From NCBI GenBank assembly GCA_930633495.1, contig CAKNFJ010000001.1, positions 4,487,001 to 4,551,000 on the forward strand: a stretch of 64,000 nucleotides of DNA, read 5' to 3'. A model generated the notes under the pieces. It was not told the origin of the DNA and made no database searches. It saw nothing but the letters and a program-made list of their open reading frames with translations. The translations under genes and the position numbers were made by a program. This document shows, in pieces, positions 1 through 8,013 of this stretch; the first letter of the stretch is position 1; the number at the start of each line of letters is the position of its first letter. This DNA is from Hyphomicrobiales bacterium (lineage in GTDB: Bacteria; Pseudomonadota; Alphaproteobacteria; Rhizobiales; Beijerinckiaceae).

Positions 1-372
1 CCCGCCGGCGCGGAGCTGATCGCGAACGCGATCTCGAAGGCGCCCGGCTTCAATATCGGCAATGTCTATGTGATGGCGGGCGTTCCGGCGATCATGCAGG
101 CCATGCTCGACGTCGTCGCGCCGACGCTGCAGACGGGGACGAAGATGCTCTCCGAAACGGTGCAGGCCGGCCTGCGCGAGGGCGATATCGGCGGCCCTCT
201 GGCGGAGATCGCCAAGGCCCATCCGGCGGTCGCGATCGGCTCCTATCCGTTCTGGTCGGACATCGGCCCCGACACGAATATCGTCGTCCGATCCCGCGAG
301 GCAGACAAACTTCAAGCCGCCATGGATGCCGTGAAGGCGATGATTGGTGCCGAAAAATTAAAATATAAATGA
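1..372 (+). CDS. CinA-type competence/damage-inducible (MoaB/Mog-fold) protein, 3' end only
   Basis: The reading frame is open from the first base and ends at the TGA at 370-372, so only the last 123 codons are present. The segment GFNIGNVYVMAGVPAIMQAM followed by a long helical stretch is typical of the molybdopterin-binding (MoaB/Mog) domain of stand-alone CinA N-terminal-type proteins. These are annotated as competence/damage-inducible protein A; several relatives act as nucleotide pyrophosphatases, but the role of this short form is not settled. The catalytic half lies outside the window. No partner gene follows closely: 325 bp of non-coding DNA separates it from the chemoreceptor gene. 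Confidence 0.75.
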   Translation, partial: PAGAELIANAISKAPGFNIGNVYVMAGVPAIMQAMLDVVAPTLQTGTKMLSETVQAGLREGDIGGPLAEIAKAHPAVAIGSYPFWSDIGPDTNIVVRSREADKLQAAMDAVKAMIGAEKLKYK

Positions 373-697
373 GCGGTAATACGCGTTGAGATTTTTGCGC
401 CGGCAGTGCCGGCGATCTGCTGTCTTATGTCTTGATGGCAGGGGCGTGATCGCTTGTTGGCGATCTTTCGAATATTAAAAGTAGTATTATATCAGATGGA
501 TATTTCTTTCCATCGCTGAATATTGCGCTTTTACCTGCCTCTAAAGCATTCATAAACCAGTTCATGCCAGCATTCTTCGGTACTCGATAAGAATTCGGGG
601 CTTGTCGCTGTGTTCTCGTGCGGTGTCGCACGAGAGCGGCCTCCACGGCGGCGGCCCGGAACGGAGTCCGACGCACGGGCGCGCAAAGGGGGTATGG
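373..697. other. Intergenic region with one short hairpin
   Basis: This 325-bp gap has lower GC than its surroundings, especially around 475-560, and holds no supported gene. A perfect 7-bp inverted repeat (CGCCGGC, 3-base loop, GCCGGCG) lies at 398-414, 26 bases after the upstream stop codon. It has no T-run after it, so it is at best a weak terminator. The A/T-rich part next to the chemoreceptor gene is the likely site of that gene's promoter, but I see no convincing -35/-10 pair. Confidence 0.4.
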
Positions 698-2506
698 ATG
701 TCGCTTTTTTCCGGCTTGTTCTCGAACAAGCACGCCATGGGGCAACTGGCCGCGATCAACCGATCGCAAGCGGTCATCGAATTCGATCTCGCCGGCAACA
801 TACTGGACGCGAACGATAATTTTCTCGCGACGCTGGGCTACACGCTGGCTGAGATCAAGGGCCAGCACCACAGCATGTTCGTGACCTCCGAAGAGCGGGG
901 CAGTGCGAGCTACAAGCAGTTCTGGGCCGACCTCGGACGCGGGGAGTTTTCGCGCGGGCAGTATCTTCGGGTCGGCAAGGGCGGCAAGGAAGTCTGGATC
1001 CAGGCCAGCTACAACCCGATCATGGGCGCGGGCGGCAAGCCGGTCGGCGTCGTCAAATACGCTTTCGACGTCACCGAGCAGAAGAACCGCCTCGCCGATC
1101 TCGAAGGCCAGCGGGCCGCGATCGACAAGGCGCAGGCGGTGATCGAGTTCGACCTTGCCGGCAAGATCCTGCATGCGAACGAGAATTTCCTGAGCGTCCT
1201 CGGCTATGAACTCGGCGAGATCGCCGGGCAGCATCACCGGATGTTCGTGGATTCGGCCGAGCGGGAGTCGCCGGCCTATCGGGCGTTCTGGGACCGTCTG
1301 GGCCGCGGCGAATACGATGCCGGGCAGTATCGGCGCGTCGGCAAGGGCGGCAAGGAAATCTGGATCCAGGCGAGTTACAATCCGATCTTCGATGCGCAGG
1401 GGCGGCCCTACAAGGTCGTGAAGTTCGCCACCGACATCACCGCGACCTTCAAGGGCAAACAGCTCGAAGCCGCCGTCAAGGAGACGAGCGAGGTCATCGC
1501 GCTCGCCAAGAACAAGGATCTGACCGGTCGTGTGCCTCTCGACGGCAAGAGCGGGGAGGTCGCCACGCTCTGCACCGGGGTCAACGACCTTCTCGATACG
1601 CTGGCGGAGGTCGTCGGTTCGGTCCGCGATATCTCGACCCGCATCGACGGCGCGTCGCTGAAGATCACCTCCGACAGCCAGCAACTGGCCGAGCGCACGG
1701 AGGCCAACGCCTCCAGCCTGCAGCAGACGGCGGCGACGACCGAGGAACTCGCGGCTTCGGTCAAGCACAGCGCCGGCAACTCGCGGATGGCGGTGCAGTT
1801 GGGCAATGAGGCGAGCGAGGTGGCTGCACGCGGCGGCGCCATCGTCACCCAGGCGGTCGAGGCGATGGGGCGCATCGAGAAGGCTTCGTCCGGCATCTCC
1901 GAGATCATCTCGATGATCGACGAGATCGCCTTCCAGACCAATCTGCTGGCGCTCAACGCCGCTGTCGAGGCGGCGCGGGCCGGCGAGGCGGGGCGCGGCT
2001 TCGCGGTGGTGGCGACCGAGGTGCGCGCACTGGCGGCGCGCTGCAGCGAATCCGCCAATGGCGTCAAGACGTTGATCGCGAATTCTGCGCAGCAGATTCA
2101 AGCGGGTGTCGGCCTCGTCAAGGATGCGGGCACGACGCTGCGCGAGATCGTCGATGCGGCCTCGAAGGTCGCCTCGACTGTCAGCGAGATCTCGCAGGCG
2201 ACGACCGAGCAGGCCAACGGCATCGACGAGATGGCGCGCACGGTCGCGCATATGGACGAAATCACGCAACAGAACTCGCTGCTGGCGGAGCAAAGTGCCC
2301 GGGTTGCGCGCGACCTCAAGCAGGAAACCGAGGTCCTGACCGCGATGGCCGGTTCCTTCCGGCTCGGAAACGAGTCGTCGAGGCCGGCGGTGCAACGCAT
2401 TAACGCGGCTGCGCCGGCTCTGCGCGCAGTACCGCACGCGGAGCAAGCGCCGCGCGGCCGCAGGGTGGCGTCCGGCGGCGGAGCGGACGGCTGGGCCGAG
2501 TTCTGA
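698..2506 (+). CDS. Soluble methyl-accepting chemotaxis protein with two PAS domains
   Basis: Predicted cytoplasmic chemoreceptor of 602 aa that would signal to CheA/CheW. Residues about 15-130 and 137-252 are two PAS domains so alike (both contain [14 protein letters not shown]) that they look like an internal duplication; no membrane segment precedes them. The C-terminal half is a long methyl-accepting coiled coil with the conserved hairpin tip ([20 protein letters not shown]) near residues 409-430. The protein ends in WAEF, resembling the C-terminal CheR/CheB-tethering pentapeptide of other receptors. The start at 698 is chosen because AAAGGGGG sits just upstream; an in-frame extension to 602 has no such site. 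PAS domains of this receptor type often bind haem or flavin; the ligand here is unknown. Confidence 0.9.
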   Translation: MSLFSGLFSNKHAMGQLAAINRSQAVIEFDLAGNILDANDNFLATLGYTLAEIKGQHHSMFVTSEERGSASYKQFWADLGRGEFSRGQYLRVGKGGKEVWIQASYNPIMGAGGKPVGVVKYAFDVTEQKNRLADLEGQRAAIDKAQAVIEFDLAGKILHANENFLSVLGYELGEIAGQHHRMFVDSAERESPAYRAFWDRLGRGEYDAGQYRRVGKGGKEIWIQASYNPIFDAQGRPYKVVKFATDITATFKGKQLEAAVKETSEVIALAKNKDLTGRVPLDGKSGEVATLCTGVNDLLDTLAEVVGSVRDISTRIDGASLKITSDSQQLAERTEANASSLQQTAATTEELAASVKHSAGNSRMAVQLGNEASEVAARGGAIVTQAVEAMGRIEKASSGISEIISMIDEIAFQTNLLALNAAVEAARAGEAGRGFAVVATEVRALAARCSESANGVKTLIANSAQQIQAGVGLVKDAGTTLREIVDAASKVASTVSEISQATTEQANGIDEMARTVAHMDEITQQNSLLAEQSARVARDLKQETEVLTAMAGSFRLGNESSRPAVQRINAAAPALRAVPHAEQAPRGRRVASGGGADGWAEF

Positions 2507-2627
2507 CGGCAAAATCCGGCTGCGGCTGGGGATGTTCGGCGCGTGCCTCTTGTCAGGCGCGCGCCGATAGGCTTTTCGGACTGAAAGCGGCGCGCCCCGC
2601 GTCGCGAGCAGTCCGGAGTGCAGCGTC

Positions 2628-3137
2628 ATGGCCGAACCGTCCTCGAACAAGGCTTTCCCGGTCTCCTGGGATCAGTTCCATCGCGATGCGCGCGCGCTCG
2701 CCTGGCGCCTTGCCGAGAAGGGGCCGTTCGAGGCCATGGTCTGCATCACGCGCGGCGGGCTGGTGCCGGCGGCGATCATCTGCCGCGAGCTGGGCCTGCG
2801 GATGATCGAGACGGTCTGCGTCGCGAGCTATCACGACTACCGCAACCAGTCCGAGCTGCGGGTGCTCAAGGATATCGCGCCGAACATCAAGGCGATCGGT
2901 GACGGCAAGGGCAAGGGCGTGCTCGTCGTCGACGACCTGACGGACACCGGCAAGACGGCCCGCGTCGTGCGCGAGATGCTGCCGAATGCGCATTTCGCCA
3001 CGGTCTATGCCAAGCCGGCCGGCGTGCCGACGGTCGATACCTTCGTGACCGAGGTCAGCCAGGACACCTGGATCTATTTCCCCTGGGACATGGGGCTGTC
3101 CTATGTCGAGCCGATCGCCAAGGGGCATCAGGGCTGA
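2628..3137 (+). CDS. gpt: Xanthine (guanine) phosphoribosyltransferase
   Basis: Purine salvage enzyme of 169 aa that joins xanthine or guanine to PRPP to form XMP or GMP. The type I phosphoribosyltransferase signature [13 protein letters not shown], which binds PRPP, lies at about residues 104-116. [10 protein letters not shown] near residue 40 is the other PRPP loop region, and the C-terminal W-IYFPWD segment is the usual base-binding hood of the Gpt family. Length matches the family (about 150-170 aa). The gene stands alone, 121 bases after the chemoreceptor and convergent with the EamA gene. The last 17 bases, including the stop codon, are repeated 19 bases downstream. Confidence 0.93.
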   Translation: MAEPSSNKAFPVSWDQFHRDARALAWRLAEKGPFEAMVCITRGGLVPAAIICRELGLRMIETVCVASYHDYRNQSELRVLKDIAPNIKAIGDGKGKGVLVVDDLTDTGKTARVVREMLPNAHFATVYAKPAGVPTVDTFVTEVSQDTWIYFPWDMGLSYVEPIAKGHQG

Positions 3138-3168
3138 GACGGGGCATCAGGGCTGAGCAGCCCGGCGC

Positions 3169-4062
3169 TCACCCCGCCGAGGGCGAGCGGAAGGCGACCA
3201 GCATTCCCGTCACGACCACGGCCATGCCGGCGAGTTCCGTCGGCGTGGGGCTTTCGGCCAGCAGCAAAGCGCTGGCTGTCGCGGTCACTATCGGCACGAG
3301 CGGCAGGAACAGCGTCGCCCTCGCGGCGCCGAGCGTCTCCACCGTCCGCGCGTAGAGGTAGAGCGCGACGACGCCGACCAGGACGCCCTGATAGACTGCC
3401 TGCAGCAGGATCTCGGCGAAGGGCACCCGCATCAGATGGACGGGCAGCGCCAGGACCACGATCGCGAGCAGCGGCACCGACAGCAGGCATGATGCGGCGG
3501 TGACCTCGAGCGAACTCGCGCCCCATCGTTTGGCCAGGAGCCCGAAGATCGACCACAGCATGGCGATCAGTACGAAGAGCAGGTCGCCGATCCAGGTGTC
3601 CGGCCGCGACGGCGTTGCCGCCAAGGCGTCCCGCGAGAAAATGCCGATGCCGGCTACGATAATCCCGAGACCGATCAGCCGCATCCGGCCGGCCCGTTCG
3701 CCGGTGACGAGAAAGACGAGCAGGGCGGTGAAGACCGGGATCAGGCCGGGCGAGATGATCGACGAGTGCAATGCCGGCGCGAAATGGACGCCGCCGACCA
3801 GGAGCAGGCTGTAGAGCGGGCCGACCAGCAGGGCCATCACCCAGGCGCGCGGCCAGCCCAGCGAGCCGACCGGGAAGGGGCGCATGTTCTTCAGCGCCCA
3901 GGGCAGCAGCACGGCGGCCGCCGAAACGAAACGCAGGATCGTCACGTCGGCCGGTGTCAGGTCGATCAGCATGGCGTGCCGCGATACGACGGACTGGACA
4001 CCCCAGATCAGCGAGGTCAGCAGCCCGCAGAGGATGCCGAGCCATTGCGCGCGGATGGTCAT
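3169..4062 (-). CDS. EamA/DMT-family transporter
   Basis: Predicted inner-membrane exporter of the drug/metabolite transporter superfamily, 297 aa, with about ten hydrophobic segments arranged as two five-helix EamA repeats. The first helix (LGILCGLLTSLIWGVQSVVSR) has the usual S-x-x-W-G pattern of EamA proteins, and a second GMAVVVTGML segment lies near the C terminus. The substrate cannot be read from sequence. The start at 4062 puts the first helix at the N terminus; a frame extension to 4143 is possible but adds a proline/arginine-rich tail. It is convergent with gpt, and 119 bp separate its start from the end of the DUF2239 gene. Confidence 0.85.
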   Translation of the reverse strand: MTIRAQWLGILCGLLTSLIWGVQSVVSRHAMLIDLTPADVTILRFVSAAAVLLPWALKNMRPFPVGSLGWPRAWVMALLVGPLYSLLLVGGVHFAPALHSSIISPGLIPVFTALLVFLVTGERAGRMRLIGLGIIVAGIGIFSRDALAATPSRPDTWIGDLLFVLIAMLWSIFGLLAKRWGASSLEVTAASCLLSVPLLAIVVLALPVHLMRVPFAEILLQAVYQGVLVGVVALYLYARTVETLGAARATLFLPLVPIVTATASALLLAESPTPTELAGMAVVVTGMLVAFRSPSAG

Positions 4063-4181
4063 GTCGAGGCGGCCTTGCGGAATCGGGAGCGGGGGCGGCG
4101 AGCGCGATGGCGCCGCTATGCCTTCGGCCGCGAAGCGCGGCAATGGCGCTCAGCGCAGCCCGCCCCGGCGCGGGACGGGCG

Positions 4182-4796
4182 TCATCGCTCCGGCTCGGCC
4201 GGGCCGGCGATCAGCATCTGCGCATAGGCGCGGATATCGGCGGGCCAGCTTCGGCTGTGCAGGGCGAAGCCTTCGCCGTCGCCGGCGAAGAGGGCGCGCG
4301 ACGCTTCCTCGAAGCCCAGCCGGTCGCCCGCCATGGCGGAGATGAAGGCATAGGCGGCGGCCTGTGCGGCTCTGGCACGGCTGCGCCCGCCGTCGTTCCT
4401 GCGTGCTTCGTCGACGAGGCGCCGCAGGGCTTGCGAGGCGCCACCAGGCTGCTGGCCGAGCCAGTCCCAATGGCGCGGCAGCAGCGTGACCTCGCGCGCG
4501 ACCACTCCGAGCCTGGGCCGTCCTCGCCCGCGTGGCGCATCGGCGCTGTCGGTATCCGGCGCGATGCCCGCGGTTTCGCCGCCTTGCGGGGCGTGGCGGG
4601 CGGCGATCTCGGCATCGCTGCCGCGCAGGTCGAGGTCGACGACCTTTCCAGTCGCATCGTCGAAGACGAGGATCGCAGCAGCGGGCGCCGCCGCGAGCGC
4701 CGCCTTCACGGAGAGCGCGACGACGGGCAGCGGGCCGCTGGCGATACGGGTGGCGTCCTGGAAGGCGGTGCAGGGTCTGGATGACGTGTCGGACAT
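4182..4796 (-). CDS. DUF2239 family protein
   Basis: A 204-aa cytoplasmic protein of the uncharacterised DUF2239 family. The diagnostic part is the centre, where GRPRLGVVAREVTLLPRHWD is followed by a W-L-x-x-Q-P-G-G-A-S helix and a basic stretch. No catalytic motif is known. GAGGAG lies eight bases before the ATG at 4796, which favours this start over one seven codons upstream. Its promoter region carries two identical palindromic decamers (4823-4832 and 4851-4860), so expression is probably controlled by a dimeric regulator that is not encoded next to it. It is divergent from ppc. Confidence 0.85.
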   Translation of the reverse strand: MSDTSSRPCTAFQDATRIASGPLPVVALSVKAALAAAPAAAILVFDDATGKVVDLDLRGSDAEIAARHAPQGGETAGIAPDTDSADAPRGRGRPRLGVVAREVTLLPRHWDWLGQQPGGASQALRRLVDEARRNDGGRSRARAAQAAAYAFISAMAGDRLGFEEASRALFAGDGEGFALHSRSWPADIRAYAQMLIAGPAEPER

Positions 4797-4822
4797 CGGT
4801 GCTCCTCGAAGGCGCATTTATT

Positions 4823-4860
4823 ACCCGGGTGATTTGACCAAAGTAAATATACCCGGGTGA
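4823..4860. promoter_or_regulatory. Paired palindromic operator-like sites upstream of DUF2239 gene
   Basis: The decamer ACCCGGGTGA occurs twice, at 4823-4832 and 4851-4860, in the same orientation and 28 bp apart (between two and three helical turns). The core ACCCGGGT is a perfect palindrome. The DNA between and around the copies is A/T-rich (GATTTGACCAAAGTAAATAT), unlike the surrounding sequence, which fits a promoter. The site lies 27-64 bp upstream of the DUF2239 start and about 115 bp before ppc. I infer a cooperative binding site for a dimeric transcription factor; which one is unknown. Confidence 0.6.
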
Positions 4861-4974
4861 AAATTTTCTGCTGCGACGCAATGCTTCCGACTTGCGGCTG
4901 CGATCGGGCAATGCTGCAATGCAGCACGATTTGGCTCGGCGTGCGCAGCCGGGTGCACGATGGGAGGGGCGGTC

Positions 4975-7794
4975 ATGGCCACGACGATCGCGACGGACAT
5001 CCAATCAGCTCCCGGCACCGAGGCGCTTGCCGAGGATCTGCTGGGCCGGATCGAGGAGGCACGCCGCGATTCCCGCGACGACCCCTTCGGCAACCCGGTG
5101 CTGAGCGTCACGCTCTGGCTGACCCGGCTGATGGACCGTGGCGAGCTGACGGCCGACGGAGCGCGGGAGCTGGTGCGCCAGCTCGGGCGTCAGGCCCTGC
5201 GGCAGCGCGCCGAGCGCGTCGCCCGCTATGTCGGCCTCGACAAGGATGAGGGGGCGATCTTCGCCGGGCTGGCGCAGAAGGCGGCGGCAGAGGCTGCGTC
5301 CTTCGAGGATTTCCGGCTGGCCGTGGAACGGGTTCGCTTCGCTGCCGTGTTCACGGCGCATCCGACCTTCGGCATGACGCGCCGGCTCTGCCATGCGCTG
5401 GCCGATCTTGCCTCCGGCGGCACGGCGGGGGAGGCGGTTGTCGGGGAGCTGGGGCTCAGTTTCCGCCCGGATGGCCGGATCACGCTGCAGGACGAGTTCG
5501 AGCAGGCGCGCTATGCCGTCCGCCATGCCCGCGATGCCATCGATCGGCTGAATGCCGCCTTCTTCGCCGTTGCCCGCGAACGCTGGCCGGAGCGCTGGAC
5601 GGAACTTGCGCCGAAGCCGGTGACGCTCGCCTCCTGGGTCGGCTGCGACACGGACGGACGCACCGATATCGGCTGGTGGGACACGTTGCGCTACCGGCTG
5701 GAATCGAAGAGCGGGCAATTCGCGCGTATTCTCGAAAAGCTGCCGCGTGCGCCCGCGGCCGAAGGCGTTCACGCCCTGGTGAGCGCGGCGCTGGGGGCGG
5801 TCGAGCGCCAGCTCGCCCTGGCGCCGCCCATCGGCACGCAGCCTTCCCTGCAGGTCCTGCAGGCCTTCGCGCTGTCGCTGGTGCATGAACGCGAAACGGC
5901 CCTTCCCGAAGCATCCCGCCTAATCGAGGCGCTGGACGGTGCGCTGGCTGCCGCTACGGATGACGAGACACGGCTCGTGCTCGCGCAGATCCGGGCCGGC
6001 TGCCTCGCCCATGGCGTCTCGATCGCCTTGCCGCATTTCAGGCTCAACGCCTCGCAGCTTCACAATGCGCTGCGTTCGGTGATCCCGCTGGAGGAGGAGC
6101 CGGGCCAGCCGGCGCAGCGGCGCGCCTTTCTTGCCGCCGCCAATGCCGAGCTCGGCAAGGTCGAGCCGGTCGCGGTCGATTTCGGGGCGCTGGCGGCCGA
6201 GCGGGCCTCAGCGGCGCGGATGATGATGACGATCACGCAGATCGTGAAGCATGTCGACGGCAGCAAGCCGGTGCGCTTCCTGATCGCGGAGACCGAGACC
6301 GGCTACACGCTGCTCTGCGCGCTCTGGCTCGCCAGCCGCTTCGGCATCGCCGACCGGGTCGAGATCTCGCCGCTGTTCGAAACCTCGGATGCGTTGGAGC
6401 AGGGGCCGCGGATCATCGACGAGGCACTGCGCAGCCCGCATTTCCGCGACTATCTCAAGCGCCATGGGCGGTTGTGCATCCAGTTCGGCTATTCCGATTC
6501 GGGCCGCTATATCGGGCAGGTCGCCTCGACCTTCTGGGTGGAGCGGCTGCGCATGCGCATTGCCGAGCTGCTTGCGCGCTACGCGCTGGAGGATGTCGAG
6601 CTCGTCATCTTCGACACCCATGGCGAGTCGGTTGGCCGAGGTGCCCATCCCGATAGCCTGACGGACCGGCTGGCCTATCTCGACCCGGCCTTCGCGCGGC
6701 AGGCTTTCGCGCGTGCGGGCATCCGGACGGTGCGCGAGACCAGCTTCCAGGGCAGCGACGGCTATCTGCTGTTCGGCACGCCGCAGCTCGCCGGCGCGAC
6801 CGTCGGACGGATCGCCGAAGCGGTCTTCGCGCCGGCCGATGCGGTCGCGGATCCGATCTATGACGAGCCGGATTTCGCCAGCGAGTTCTTCCAGACCGTG
6901 CGCGAGGAGATGAATGCGCTGGTCGACGATCCCGGCTATGCCGCGCTGATCGGCACCTTCGGCCCCTCGCTGCTCGACAAGACCGGCTCGCGTCCGGCTG
7001 CGCGCCAGTCGGAAGGCGCAGGGCCGACGCGCATCCGCCATCCGCGCGAGCTGCGTGCCATCCCGAACAATGCGATCCTCCAGCAACTTGGCTGGATGGC
7101 GAACAGCATGCATGGCGTCGGCCACGCCGCCTCGCGCGCGCCGGACCTGTTCCGCGCCATGCGCGAGCGCTCCGAGCGCTTCGACCGAGCCTATCGCCTC
7201 GCCGCCTACGCCATGGCGCATAGCGACCTCGACGTGCTGCGCGCCTATCTCATTTCACTCGATCCCGGTAGCTGGTTCGACCGGGCGCGGCGAACGGTCC
7301 GGGAAGGGCGGCGCGAGGAATTGCTGGCGGTGGCGGAAGCGCTGTCGCGGCTGGAGCTGGCGCCGGCCTTGCGCCGCCTGTTCTGGCGGCTATCGGCCGA
7401 TGCGTTGAAGCTCAAGGTGGCGGCGCAGGACGCGCCGCAGATGCCGGCGCGGCTCGCGGCGCTTCATGCGCTCAGGCTCGCGGCGATGCACCGGATCTGG
7501 CTCGCCTGCGCCCATATCCCGGATTTCCGGCCGCATGCGGGGCTGACGCGCGAGGCGCTGGTCGAACGGCTGCTGCGCCTCGACGTTCCGGCATGCCTCG
7601 CCTTGCTGGCCGAGATCTTCCCGCGCGATCCTGATCCGACCATCGGGCTCGATTTCGGCGAGCCGCCGGGGCCACGCGAAGGCGGCACCTACGAGGCCCT
7701 GCATCGCGACGTCTTTACGCCGATGCTGGCGCTATTCGAGCTGATCCGGGAGATTTCCGGCGCGATTCAGCATGAGATCGGGGCGTTCGGGTAG
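4975..7794 (+). CDS. ppc: Phosphoenolpyruvate carboxylase, divergent type
   Basis: Predicted anaplerotic enzyme that carboxylates PEP to oxaloacetate; 939 aa, the usual PEPC length. FTAHPT with the catalytic histidine is at residues 126-131, and a GYSDS motif begins the second active-site loop. Two loops differ from the textbook enzyme. After GYSDS the usual K/DGG part reads GRYIGQ, and the glycine-rich HGRGGxxGRGG loop is shortened to HGESVGRGAHP, so one of its two arginines is absent. Activity is therefore likely but not certain. I place the start at 4975, since GGGAGGGG precedes it at good spacing; an ATG at 4960 is in frame. Single gene, divergent from the DUF2239 gene. Confidence 0.85.
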   Translation: MATTIATDIQSAPGTEALAEDLLGRIEEARRDSRDDPFGNPVLSVTLWLTRLMDRGELTADGARELVRQLGRQALRQRAERVARYVGLDKDEGAIFAGLAQKAAAEAASFEDFRLAVERVRFAAVFTAHPTFGMTRRLCHALADLASGGTAGEAVVGELGLSFRPDGRITLQDEFEQARYAVRHARDAIDRLNAAFFAVARERWPERWTELAPKPVTLASWVGCDTDGRTDIGWWDTLRYRLESKSGQFARILEKLPRAPAAEGVHALVSAALGAVERQLALAPPIGTQPSLQVLQAFALSLVHERETALPEASRLIEALDGALAAATDDETRLVLAQIRAGCLAHGVSIALPHFRLNASQLHNALRSVIPLEEEPGQPAQRRAFLAAANAELGKVEPVAVDFGALAAERASAARMMMTITQIVKHVDGSKPVRFLIAETETGYTLLCALWLASRFGIADRVEISPLFETSDALEQGPRIIDEALRSPHFRDYLKRHGRLCIQFGYSDSGRYIGQVASTFWVERLRMRIAELLARYALEDVELVIFDTHGESVGRGAHPDSLTDRLAYLDPAFARQAFARAGIRTVRETSFQGSDGYLLFGTPQLAGATVGRIAEAVFAPADAVADPIYDEPDFASEFFQTVREEMNALVDDPGYAALIGTFGPSLLDKTGSRPAARQSEGAGPTRIRHPRELRAIPNNAILQQLGWMANSMHGVGHAASRAPDLFRAMRERSERFDRAYRLAAYAMAHSDLDVLRAYLISLDPGSWFDRARRTVREGRREELLAVAEALSRLELAPALRRLFWRLSADALKLKVAAQDAPQMPARLAALHALRLAAMHRIWLACAHIPDFRPHAGLTREALVERLLRLDVPACLALLAEIFPRDPDPTIGLDFGEPPGPREGGTYEALHRDVFTPMLALFELIREISGAIQHEIGAFG

Positions 7795-7824
7795 CGTCGA
7801 GAGGGCACTGGCCGCGGCCATCGC

Positions 7825-7915
7825 GTCATGGTCGGGCTTGTCCCGACCATCCACGTCTTCATTGATCGAGGGCGATGTTCAAGACGTGGATGCTCGCCAC
7901 AAGGGCGAGTATGAC
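7825..7915. repeat. Intergenic palindromic repeat, family A (two inverted units)
   Basis: Two 35-bp units face each other, at 7825-7859 and 7881-7915. Each contains its own small hairpin with a CTTGT-like loop (GGTCGGG...CCCGACC in the first), and the units match each other at the ends (GTCAT and CATCCACGTCTT). They fill most of the gap between ppc and the acyl ligase gene. Related elements lie at 25206-25246 and 33342-33439, with a degraded copy near 45373. Such REP/BIME-like elements are common in this bacterial order; function unknown. Confidence 0.7.
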
Positions 7916-8013
7916 GGCAGCAGTTCGCTGGCCGGGTGGCAGCAACGTTGAAACCCGCGCCGATCTCACTAGTTTGACCGGTAGGGAAACGCCGACCGGG
8001 AGACGCGCCAGAC

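Noticed and set aside
425..2650. Long open frame (741 codons) on the minus strand
   Set aside because: It is antisense to the chemoreceptor gene and runs into gpt. It is Arg/Ala/Leu/Asp-rich with no domain signature and no ribosome-binding site, as expected for the opposite frame of a GC-rich gene.
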